Under the pieces are notes generated by a model. It did not search any database, was not told the origin of the DNA, and saw only the letters and a list, made by a program, of their open reading frames with translations. The translations under genes were made by a program, and so were the position numbers. A DNA stretch of 40,491 nt from assembly GCA_021030915.1 (NCBI GenBank), contig JAGEMR010000197.1, positions 1 through 40,491 of the forward strand, in the 5' to 3' direction. This document shows positions 33,002 to 40,491 of the stretch, one piece after another. Source of the stretch: Astrothelium macrocarpum (lineage: Eukaryota > Ascomycota > Dothideomycetes > Trypetheliales > Trypetheliaceae). How positions within the stretch are numbered: position 1 is the stretch's first letter; every line of letters begins with the position of its first letter.

Positions 33002-34044
33002 TTTTGGCTTGTGTCTGGCCGTTTTGGTCTTTCTATTGTTAAGAATTTCGTCTTTGCCTCTTTCAGCGATGGAGTTCGCATTTTTCGAGCTCCGCGGTTG
33101 TCGGTCTCAACATCGGGTCTGATTCGTAAGTCCTGAAATGGTCTTTAAAACTTTTTCCCTTGTGCTCTATCCGTTTTTCTTGGCAAAGGCATAGCACCAG
33201 CGCACATTGTGTTCAGTGTACATATAGTATTTTGCAGCAAAGAAAATGCACTAAGCCCCATCTTGCATCATGTCATCATTTGTACATAGTACCTGAATAA
33301 CCCACGTAATCTGTAGAGATGATTTTCTGCAACCCTCAATACAGTATATTTGGTGCCTTCTGAGTCTCTACGAAAAGGATTACCGCAGACAATGAGTGAC
33401 CCTCAGCAAGAACAATCAGTGCAGATTTTAGGACTATCCATGGACGAAAAGATAAATCAATGTGCCTGATCGTCAGAAATGATACTACGACTCTGCCAAA
33501 TGCTTGTATGTCTAAAAGTCTTTCCTGCGGCTTATGATATTCCTTCTTGCAGCCTTCAGTGTCCTGGTATTATCGAAGAAACCCTGAATAATTTAGTTGG
33601 ATCTCGTCCGCCTCGGCTAATTACGTACATGAGGGGCATGGGTAGCGGTTGAGCAGCCTGAAGAGTGGCTAAAAAACCTGATTAATAACTAGGCAGATAT
33701 TGAGTCGATGGCGTGTAATCCTATATACAGTCTAGCTTACTCATCTGGGTAATAAATGTGGTTGTTTTCACCTGAGAAAACAGCTATTATAAACAGCGTC
33801 TCTATCCAGAAGCTTGATATATTTGTGGAGGCGCAGGGCAGCAGTATCGCTTCCTCAAGTTCAATTATGCATTGAAATTAGGCCAATCCAAAGGAGAAAC
33901 GCGATCTTATGAACGTTCTATAATAACTTTCGATAGAAATGCGCCTCACGCTTTGATTGAAAGGGTACACAAAACCTCCATCTCCCTACACGCAGAGGTT
34001 GGAGAAACTGAGCTTGACACTAAGACAAACCAGAAGTTGGGTGT
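33002..34044. other. Intergenic region EFR3 / DUF6594 gene
   Basis: About 1 kb between two converging genes. No gene, tRNA or repeat is recognised. The long plus-strand frame beginning at 33872 lies mostly antisense to the DUF6594 gene and is treated as a shadow. Confidence 0.45.
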
Positions 34045-35271
34045 TCATCGTTTGGAGATTACTGGCACATTACTGAAAAATACAACAAGGACGGCACAGT
34101 ACGCAGCTGCTGCTCCAAAAATCTCGTGGCGCCTCGCACGAGTAAAGAATGACAATACAATCGAGAAAGTCAACGTGAAAAGTAGAAGTATTCCGACTGC
34201 AATAGCTGTATCGCTCACGGCTTGGCCGTTCGGATTCGTGACTCGATCTAGAACGTATATGGGTGCAATGAGTAGAGCCAGTATAGTTGTTAAAATGATG
34301 GCCATAACAAGCATTTCCATGCGATCCCGGCTAAAGTATATTTCGTTGGCTTCGGATCGGCCTTCGGTCTTCCGCGCAGTCTCTTCTGAACAGAAGAGAT
34401 ATCTGAGTAGACGGCAGTTGAATACTTTCAACATATGCTCAACACCATGGTCCAGCCAAGCGCGCTCCCTTCCGGTACGAAGTGTGATCATATCCTCTTT
34501 CCATTCAACCCACGGCTCGTCACGTTGACAAAGGGGTCGCGTATTCCGGAGAAAGTTCCGAAAGCTTCGATAGGAGGACGCCGATGGACGTGGAAGGGAC
34601 GTGAGGTCTCTCGCAGAGCGAAGAAGCGTCGCTAGGCTGATATTCAGCTATTATAAAATTTTCTACGTTTCACATCTAGTAATTTACCGAATTCGTTGAA
34701 TGTAGACTCGAGAGTCATGAGGAGTTTTTTCCTTTCACTAGGAAGACTGCCATTGAGCTCCGCCCTATTAAGGCAACCAGGAGTTGCACGATTATCCTCG
34801 TTCTCTATGTCTTCAAGGATGTTCTCGAGCTCTTGCAATTCGTTTTGTTTTTCTAAAAGTAATCTAGACTGAATATACCCGAATCTGCGGTATATCATGA
34901 AGTTCTCGTCACTGTCAAGGAATGCCGCGAGCATAGGATAACCTTCTGGGCATTTTTGCACTGCTGCTAGTCAGTATACACCGTACTGTAGACGCGTCTC
35001 GTGCGACAAAGACACCAGTGGTTCCGCAAACTCACAGCTCCGCACTTGCACCGGATGTATCTTGTCGCAATCCGATTTCGCACGAAGTCTGGAAAAGCTT
35101 GCCCATTTATTAAGCCTCACTCTCCAAGGAGCTTTGGGCAATTAGCAAGTCTCAATTTCGGAGAGCTTCTTTGATGTTCGAGCTACCTTGAGCCCCCACC
35201 GGTCCGTCTTGCCCCAAGGCATTTTCCACTTGCAGGGTCTGTGCTTCAATATCGAACATCGGTTGCACCAT
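34045..35271 (-). CDS. DUF6594-type membrane protein
   Basis: Well supported: exon 34960-34688 and exon 34631-34045, joined by a 56-nt intron (GTAAAT...CCTAG). The first gives GYPMLAAFLDSDENFMIYRR and a coiled coil (LLLEKQNELQELENILEDIE); the second gives DLTSLPRPSASSYRSFRNFL, DEPWVEWKEDMITLRTGRE and, at the C-terminus, three hydrophobic segments (MLVMAIILTTILALLIAPIY; VGILLLFTLTFSIVLSFF; AYCAVLVVFFSNV). This order is that of the fungal DUF6594 family. The 5' end is uncertain: a tentative first exon 35271-35187 (MVQPMFDIEAQTLQ) joins in frame through a 226-nt intron to give 314 codons. Function unknown; members are frequent in accessory regions of Pezizomycotina. Upstream of it, divergently, lies the caspase-like gene. 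Confidence 0.7.
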
Positions 35272-35419
35272 AATTGTAGGACTAGTACGGAGCGGTAAGA
35301 CTTTTGCCTCAGGCTTCCTTCAAACCCTCGCGTTCTCTTCTGCTGCCTTAAATTGACAAATAAGCTGCAAGGCTGAAAGCATTGTCGTATTTTGCACGCA
35401 CTTGCTCCAAGCCTCTAAC

Positions 35420-35668
35420 CTAGCTCAACTTCTTCTCAGCAATCCAATCAGAGACGGCCACGCCATCAGAATCCTCCACTTTGTACCAGTACAACCCTTT
35501 CGCATCTTTGCTACATTCGGTGACCTTAACCGGCATTACCGGGTGTCTGGGCTTATCCCGATACTGCGCCATTTGTCCTACGTGGAATCCCGGCTTGTGC
35601 TGTACATTGGCGGCCTTGGTCAATACTATTGGTAGCTTTTCAATGTCACTGTGCTCACTGAAGCCGGT
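35420..35668 (-). other. Protein-like short frame of unknown origin, possible gene relic
   Basis: An open frame ending at 35420 reads GFHVGQMAQYRDKPRHPVMP and KGLYWYKVEDSDG, then SDWIAEKKL, resembling a small SH3/Tudor-like beta domain more than random sequence. It has no ATG: the frame opens after a stop near 35680 and its first possible initiator is TTG. It may be the last exon of a broken gene. I do not recognise the family. Confidence 0.3.
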
Positions 35669-36249
35669 TCACCCTCTTTCACAATCGTTCGTCCGGGCGA
35701 CTCTGTTCTCTGTTCAGACTCTTCAGTTATCTAGCTTGGACCAAGCGCAATTCTGGCGACTCACTGGAATGACGAATGCGCAATCGACTGCTTGGTTCTG
35801 AGAATCATCTAGGCCTGATTTTGGGACGATTGCGGTCTCCATATTGCGAGATGCTACACGGTCTATTCGATTGAAAAATCAAACAGGCCGTAATGTCGAT
35901 TATGATGGAGCAACTGTAATCGACGAGGACGCATTTATACCCCAGTACTGCGCCGCACGAGCCAACTAAGCTTCGTTGTCATGTACTTGCACGCATACGC
36001 GATCAGCCCATGGTGCAAGGGATTCTAGCTTCGTTGACTCGGGAATGAGCAGATGCGGCAAGGCGCATTCTTCAAGCGTCCATTTAGTATCACCTGCTCT
36101 CTACGAATCCTTCCAATAACGCTTATGAGAGGCACGCGTAGGCAAACGTGGGTTTGAAATTTGCCTCGGGCACCGTCAAATCTGCCTTGCCAAGGCAACA
36201 AGTGAGATGCCAATAAATATCTAAGCGCGAGAGATGACAGGAGCGGAAC

Positions 36250-36263
36250 ATATATAATATATG
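36250..36263 (+). promoter_or_regulatory. TATA-like box of the caspase-like gene
   Basis: ATATATAATATATG lies about 50-64 bases upstream of the ATG at 36314, a plausible core promoter position for a short leader. It is isolated within ordinary composition. Confidence 0.35.
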
Positions 36264-36313
36264 TCTTAGTGGCGTGTCAAGCTTGCACCGCCAAGTCCAG
36301 GGCTACGGATTCA

Positions 36314-37837
36314 ATGGAGCCATCGGAATCCACGTCTCCCCCTTCTCTCTATCCGTATCCATCCCCTTCACTAAAAGCTTTGGTCGAAAATATCAAAGTT
36401 GCGAAAGACACTGATATAAGAGAAAAGTGTGCGATTTTCGACCAATATTTTATCTTTCAGCCCGAACCTGTCAAACATGATCGAACTGCGGTACTTCTCC
36501 TTTCATGGAAAGACAGCAACATGGAAGGTGTCTCCGAAGAGGTGAGATAGTGTGCTGTCTTATCTTCTGAGAAATTTGAGCACGTCTGAAAGGCATTCTT
36601 TGTCCCTGGGCTGACTCTGTAAAAGATACAAGAGGTCAAAAACGTCTTCGAAAATGTGTACGGTTTTGAAGTCGAGGAGAAGGAGTTGATCGGCGATAGA
36701 CCAGCACACCTCCCGCCGCCTCAGCTTGAATTGCAGCAGATCCTGAGCAGCTTCATACATTCTTTTTACTCTCCTCGTACTCTTTATATTATCTATTACG
36801 CTGGACACGGATTCGGCGGAAAAAAGCCTGGATACTTGCATCTTCCCCGGTAGGACTTATGTACAAGGAAGGGACCATCCACTAACTTCTTGTCTAGCGA
36901 AGTGAAAATAAGCAACGTAGGAACACGAGACATCATCGTGTGGAATGAAGCAGAGAAACAACTACAGAATCAAAGGGCAGACATCCTTCTCATTTTCGAC
37001 TGCTGTGACGTCGGAGCTCTTCGTAATCGTGGGGATTTCACGTTCGAATGCCTTGGTGCTTGCGAAGCCAACACCAAGACGCCCCTTCCAGGAGGCCGGT
37101 CCTTCACCACTGCACTTGTCTGGGCTCTACACAATCTTGCCAAGGAAGAAACAGGCTTCCCCACTACCAGGCTTAGATCAGAGATCAGGAAGCACCCCGA
37201 GTTTCAAGGCGATCCTGTCCTCTTCTGTCGTAGCGAAAGGGAAAATCCAAGCGGCCCACATGTTTGGATCGAGCCAATTCCTCGTGGTAAACAAGAATAC
37301 CTCCAATCATCGGCACGAACCCTTCCAGATGCAACTATCGATTCCCGGGCATCGTGGGAGTGGATAGATTGCCGGTTGTGGTTTGACCGAGCGCAAAGGC
37401 CTGACGACGTCAAAAGCCTTGCGGATGGGTACAACGCTCTTGTTGAGAAGCACGGGCGAGATCTGGGTCTTCGCCTGGTGTCTCTCGTCCAATCGTCGCT
37501 ACCTCTATCTCAAGCCTCTGATGATATCAAACCAATGGTCGATCAGTGGAGACATTATAAGCGTCGCTCATCATCTATCAGTGTAGTTCCTCAATTGTAT
37601 ATTTCCGAGGAGTCGACACAGGAATCCTCCAATCTTCCGTCTCCTCTTCCTTCACCCTCAGAACTTGTTACAGTAACGTCGTCGCAATCTGAGCTGCGAT
37701 CTCAGTCTCCGATCATCCGTTCTCCCTCCAAGACGCCACCATCAGAAGCAGACTTGATAGTGCCAGTTGCAAGCCATGTCAATCAATCATTTAAGGGCGA
37801 TCTCGCTACCAAGGTCCGAGAGAAAATGGTGATATAG
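36314..37837 (+). CDS. Orphan caspase-like (peptidase C14) protein
   Basis: Three exons, 36314-36541, 36626-36849 and 36898-37837 (463 codons), with introns of 84 nt (GTGAGA...AAAAG) and 48 nt (GTAGGA...TCTAG). The start is the first true ATG (MEPSESTSPP); the in-frame sequence upstream opens only with GTG. The caspase fold is seen as strand TAVLLLSW (~57-64), helix IQEVKNVFENVYGF, strand LYIIYYAGHG with the catalytic His at ~137, and ILLIFDCCDVG with the catalytic Cys at ~186-187. GRSFTTALVWALHNLA is the next helix. The C-terminal third is Ser/Pro-rich with no known domain. Such proteins cut after basic residues in metacaspases; specificity here is unknown. There is no N-terminal Pro/Gln-rich prodomain or LSD1 zinc finger as in type I metacaspases, and no NACHT or repeat region. 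It is best called caspase-like rather than metacaspase. Confidence 0.82.
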
Positions 37838-38195
37838 TCTTTAGCAACCGGTTCAAGCAGTCTCAATCGATCCGTTATCACTACTTGCAAAGACATCAAG
37901 GGACTTTGCTTTATCTTGGATCATCATCTTCTGTGTGATATACCTTGTTGGAACTAGACAGACGGTACAATGCACAAAATATCTTGGCGAAACGATTTAG
38001 TTTTAGCTTTTACATATCCTTAGGAGAATTTGAAGTAAAAAGATAAGGTCTTTCGCAGATGGAGTCGAATCCGCAATATTTTGTAGCAGCCAGCATATTG
38101 ATGCCGTTGTGATTGCTGCTGTTGTGAGTACGTAGTTGAACTACTGTGATTGAGTTACCAAACTTTTGATCCAATCAATCCCATAGGAGTCTCCA
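37838..38195. other. 3' flank of the caspase-like gene
   Basis: Nothing recognised. Composition is normal until the A+T block. A GGAGTCGAATCC word near 38061 resembles part of a tRNA B box but has no matching stem or A box. Confidence 0.45.
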
Positions 38196-38229
38196 CCACG
38201 GCGCGCACGGTCCCACGGTGTGCACACCT
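38196..38229. repeat. Doubled CCACGGYGYGCAC motif at edge of A+T block
   Basis: CCACGGCGCGCAC (from 38196) is repeated as CCACGGTGTGCAC (from 38213): exactly 17 bases apart, with two C/T differences only. It lies at the point where normal sequence gives way to A+T-rich DNA, like the doubled motif at 1012-1040, so it is probably the terminus of an older, degraded element. Confidence 0.6.
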
Positions 38230-38540
38230 CACCAGTTTTAATAATATTTAAATATCTCCACAACCACTTTTTTGTTAAAATTGAAATTTAGATATGTTAT
38301 AGAAAAAAGTATAAAATTTAGTATTAGTTTAAAAAAAAATAAAAAAATTATCAATATAATAATTTTATAATTAAAATAAATAAAATATTATTATTTTAAA
38401 TATAATTAAATAAAATTTTAAATAATAGTAAATTTAAAAATATTATAATCAGATTATAAAATTTAATATTAATACTATATATTATATAACTAAAAAGTTT
38501 GATATTGTTGATATATATTTAATAATTTGATTATAAATTA
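38230..38540. repeat. A+T-rich block, left part
   Basis: Nearly pure A+T sequence up to the left inverted repeat of the intact transposon. The same composition resumes at 40405, to the end of the window, so the transposon appears to have inserted into an older RIP-type block. Confidence 0.75.
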
Positions 38541-38594
38541 ACGTATCTGCATAGCGAGCGGACCATCATAGCGAGCGGACCACCCGCACCCAAC
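38541..38594 (+). repeat. Left terminal inverted repeat of the transposon
   Basis: 54 bases, identical in inverted form to 40349-40402. Inside it a 17-base unit is doubled: CATAGCGAGCGGACCAT (38550-38566) and CATAGCGAGCGGACCAC (38567-38583). Doubled units of this size suggest two binding positions for the transposase DNA-binding domain. Confidence 0.95.
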
Positions 38595-40199
38595 CGTACG
38601 AACTTTTCTTTTATCAACACAACAATACTTTATTATAATTATTAAAACTAATCGCTATTTTCTTCTTCAGAGGTTAAAGAATCTATCTGACAGGTTCGCG
38701 CATAATGCCCAGGTTGTTTGCAGTTGCTACAGTATCGTACGCGCGGATTCTTGCCATTTATGCGACCATCCTTTTCACACACATCATCTTTTCCAGCTTC
38801 AACAACATCTTTTTGTGACTGTAACGCATTCGCTTCTGAAGTATTAAGTGATCCGCCAGCGTGTAATCGAGTTTTTTTGGCTCTCCGACGCTTACTTAGT
38901 ACTTCATTTGTCGTACGAAGGTTTTTGTTCTCTGCTTTTAATAACACTAGTTCATGCGCTAATTTTGAGATACCTTTCGCTTGGATATCAATTAGATCGT
39001 ACAGTTGGGTTGGAGAGCTATCTTGATGTCTTGCGATTCTAGACTTCAGATTTGTAGAGCTTCGTACTGTATCCTTTGTAATCCTAGATGTATTTGGGTT
39101 TGTAGATGTGGTATTTATCGAATAAGAATTTGACGGTGTAGGTGTTCTAGGTTTAAAATCCAGTTGATTGATTACTTGTTCTGGATCATACGGAACAAGG
39201 CCAGCTGCTCGAAATCCTGCTTGTACGTTTTTTTCGCCCATTGAGGCAAAAAATGCTTTTTTAAAGGCGGAAAAGAAGTCGTCCTTCGTAATATGTGTAA
39301 GTTGAGACCGCATTAGATGCTCAATTTCTTTGCCGTACGAAGCCTTTAAAGGACCAAAACACCCTACATCAAGAGGCTGAAGGATATGCGATGAATGTGG
39401 AGGCATACAAAGAGTAATAATGTCCATTTTTTGGCAGTAGTTGTCGAATTCAAAAGAATGGTGACTGTTGTGCCCATCGAGAATTAAAAGTCGATATTTC
39501 CCGGTCGTACGAAGTTTTGTAAATTTCTCAAAGTGTTGTAACCAATCTAGACTAATCTCATTTGTTGTCCAACCATTTGCGTTTGGGTGGATTCGCCAGG
39601 TGGTGGGAAATTCGCCATTTATATACCAAGAAAGGAGGTGACATTTGCCCTTTATAATGACGTACGGAGGCAGCGCCCAACCATCTGCACAAATACTCTG
39701 GATTACTGAAACCCATTCTCGATTGCCAGGCTGCTTCGTACGAGGCCTTCCTTTGCGATCTGAGGTAGTAATAACCTTTGCATGCGATAGTATTCCCATC
39801 AAAAAGCCAGTCTCGTTGAAGTTATAGATGTCGGTATCGATAATTCCGTATTTATTGATTGTGTTACGTACAAGATCAAACCAGCCTTGTATAACTATAG
39901 GATCTTCAGTCAATGCTCTCTGATAGTCAATCTTTCGTCGGAATCGCATTCTAAGTGATGGTTGCCGTCGTACGAAGTTTGCAGCCCATCGAGATCCGAC
40001 GCGCGACGCATTTCGAGTTTCGCGCAAACAATCAGCCATATCTCGTATATCATCTTGTCTAGGCGGAAATCCATGATCGATTAGATCCATAATACGATTC
40101 AGAATCACCTCCTCTTCTATCTTGGTAAGATTCATTGAGTTGGCTGAGATATCGCGTCGTGATTGTCGGCCGTCGCGTCGAGCAATTAGTGTCGTACGA
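38595..40199. repeat. Dispersed CGTACG words within the transposon
   Basis: The palindrome CGTACG begins at 38595, 38736, 38912, 39334, 39506, 39661, 39737, 39969 and 40193, usually as CGTACGA. Nine copies lie in 1.6 kb, while by eye I found only about four in the rest of the window. They fall in three different reading frames (R-T, V-R, S/P-Y), so they are not one protein motif. Confidence 0.75.
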
Positions 40200-40303
40200 G
40201 GGACTTCATAGATCTGAACTGCAGCTCGTGTACTAAATTTTGAATCGTTTTTGAGAGCTTGAAATGCCATGATTATTTTATTCTCATATGAAGATGACTG
40301 CAT
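38648..40303 (-). CDS. Fot1/pogo-type transposase with zinc knuckle
   Basis: An intact intron-free frame of 551 codons from ATG at 40303. Domains: psq-type helix-turn-helix (~7-50, FSTRAAVQIYEVPRTTLIAR), CENP-B-type helix-turn-helix (~60-125, GSRWAANFVRRQPSL), DDE domain (~155-390) and a C-terminal coiled stretch and zinc knuckle CSNCKQPGHYARTC (525-538). Catalytic positions: NFNETG (Asn163, where the family has Asp), LILDGHNSH (Asp276) and LQPLDVGCF (Asp312); the 35-residue gap between the last two is typical of Fot1. The Asn codon is AAC, one G-to-A change from GAC in a CpG context, so this copy is probably catalytically dead. All other landmarks look normal. Confidence 0.93.
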   Translation of the reverse strand: MQSSSYENKIIMAFQALKNDSKFSTRAAVQIYEVPRTTLIARRDGRQSRRDISANSMNLTKIEEEVILNRIMDLIDHGFPPRQDDIRDMADCLRETRNASRVGSRWAANFVRRQPSLRMRFRRKIDYQRALTEDPIVIQGWFDLVRNTINKYGIIDTDIYNFNETGFLMGILSHAKVITTSDRKGRPRTKQPGNREWVSVIQSICADGWALPPYVIIKGKCHLLSWYINGEFPTTWRIHPNANGWTTNEISLDWLQHFEKFTKLRTTGKYRLLILDGHNSHHSFEFDNYCQKMDIITLCMPPHSSHILQPLDVGCFGPLKASYGKEIEHLMRSQLTHITKDDFFSAFKKAFFASMGEKNVQAGFRAAGLVPYDPEQVINQLDFKPRTPTPSNSYSINTTSTNPNTSRITKDTVRSSTNLKSRIARHQDSSPTQLYDLIDIQAKGISKLAHELVLLKAENKNLRTTNEVLSKRRRAKKTRLHAGGSLNTSEANALQSQKDVVEAGKDDVCEKDGRINGKNPRVRYCSNCKQPGHYARTCQIDSLTSEEENSD

Positions 40304-40348
40304 TTTTGTGTATAGAAAAAAATGGTTGTAAAGTTCAAAGTTCGTAAA

Positions 40349-40402
40349 GTTGGGTGCGGGTGGTCCGCTCGCTATGATGGTCCGCTCGCTATGCAGATAC
40401 GT
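40349..40402 (-). repeat. Right terminal inverted repeat of the transposon
   Basis: 54 of 54 bases match the left repeat in inverted form, including the doubled 17-base unit. Just inside, TTCGTAAAG stands where the left end has TTCGTACGG (read on the same strand), so the innermost CGTACG site is lost on this side. Confidence 0.95.
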
Positions 40403-40404
40403 TA

Positions 40405-40491
40405 TCTGAAAAAGAGAATTCTGAATAATATAAAAAAATTTATATTATTGTGATTGAATTATTTAAATTCTTCGTATAAAAGTGCGGAAAA
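40405..40491. repeat. A+T-rich block, right part (continues past window)
   Basis: A+T-rich sequence outside the right inverted repeat, continuing to the end of the window. It probably belongs to the same older block as 38230-38540. Confidence 0.65.

Larger units (their letters stand above)
35272..36313. promoter_or_regulatory. Divergent region DUF6594 gene / caspase-like gene
   Basis: About 1 kb. It must hold both promoters. It also contains one protein-like minus-strand frame (35420-35668, listed separately) and otherwise nothing recognised. Confidence 0.4.
38541..40402. mobile_element. Fot1/pogo-like DNA transposon, 1,862 bp, TA target
   Basis: The ends, ACGTATCTGC... and ...GCAGATACGT, are perfect inverted repeats of 54 bases (38541-38594 and 40349-40402), flanked by TA on both sides (38539-38540 and 40403-40404), the target of the Tc1/mariner/pogo group. 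One intact transposase frame fills the interior on the minus strand. Base composition is normal inside and A+T-rich outside, so the insertion is younger than the degradation of its surroundings. The identical repeats also point to a recent arrival. A catalytic-site change in the transposase suggests it cannot move by itself. Confidence 0.93.

Noticed and set aside
33872..34528. 218-codon plus-strand frame
   Set aside because: Mostly antisense to the DUF6594 exon, which has clear membrane segments and family motifs; it also has no true ATG at its beginning.
38055..38080. tRNA-like B box word
   Set aside because: No A box, no acceptor or anticodon stem around it.
1..40491. CRISPR arrays, rRNA genes, bacterial-type operons
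   Set aside because: Nothing of the kind seen; the genes and introns are fungal.

Overview
The window looks like nuclear DNA of a filamentous ascomycete (Pezizomycotina). The evidence is short GT-AG introns (48-96 nt, plus one of about 265 nt in TEF1), several HET-domain genes, a Fot1/pogo-type transposon, and sharply bounded A+T-rich blocks of the kind left by repeat-induced point mutation (RIP). Class or species cannot be fixed by eye.

Layout. 1-1040: an A+T block with doubled motifs at its edges. 1.4-17.6 kb is a conserved core: a small EthD-domain protein, the vacuolar membrane protease PFF1 (-), a BAR-PH-GRAM-VASt sterol-transfer protein of the SIP3/LAM type (+), the rRNA-processing factor EFG1 (-), the SEA/GATOR2 subunit SEA4/Mio (+) and translation elongation factor 1-alpha (+). 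18-27.6 kb is an accessory island: a HET-domain gene (with a possible membrane-anchoring first exon), an F-box-like gene with zinc-binding cysteines, a second HET-domain gene, and a decayed amidohydrolase gene carrying a MITE-like insertion. 28.5-33.0 kb returns to core with EFR3, the plasma-membrane scaffold for PI4-kinase. 34.0-40.5 kb is accessory again: a DUF6594-type membrane protein (-), an orphan caspase-like (C14) protein (+), then an A+T block into which a 1,862-bp Fot1/pogo-like element with perfect 54-bp inverted repeats has inserted.

How the genes relate. The core genes serve membrane/lipid contact (LAM, EFR3), vacuole (PFF1), TORC1 nutrient signalling (SEA4), ribosome production (EFG1) and translation (TEF1). 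They are not an operon or a biosynthetic cluster. The accessory genes (HET, F-box, HET, caspase-like) are of types linked to non-self recognition and regulated cell death in fungi; a shared role is only inferred from proximity.

The most unusual signals are at the DNA level: a palindromic CGTACG word scattered at least nine times through the transposon in three different reading frames; doubled motifs with an exact 17-bp period at three different repeat edges; a MITE whose removal restores the frame of the host pseudogene; and a C-rich to G-rich switch on the coding strand near the 3' end of four core genes. Gene starts and introns were placed by hand, by reading frame and family resemblance.
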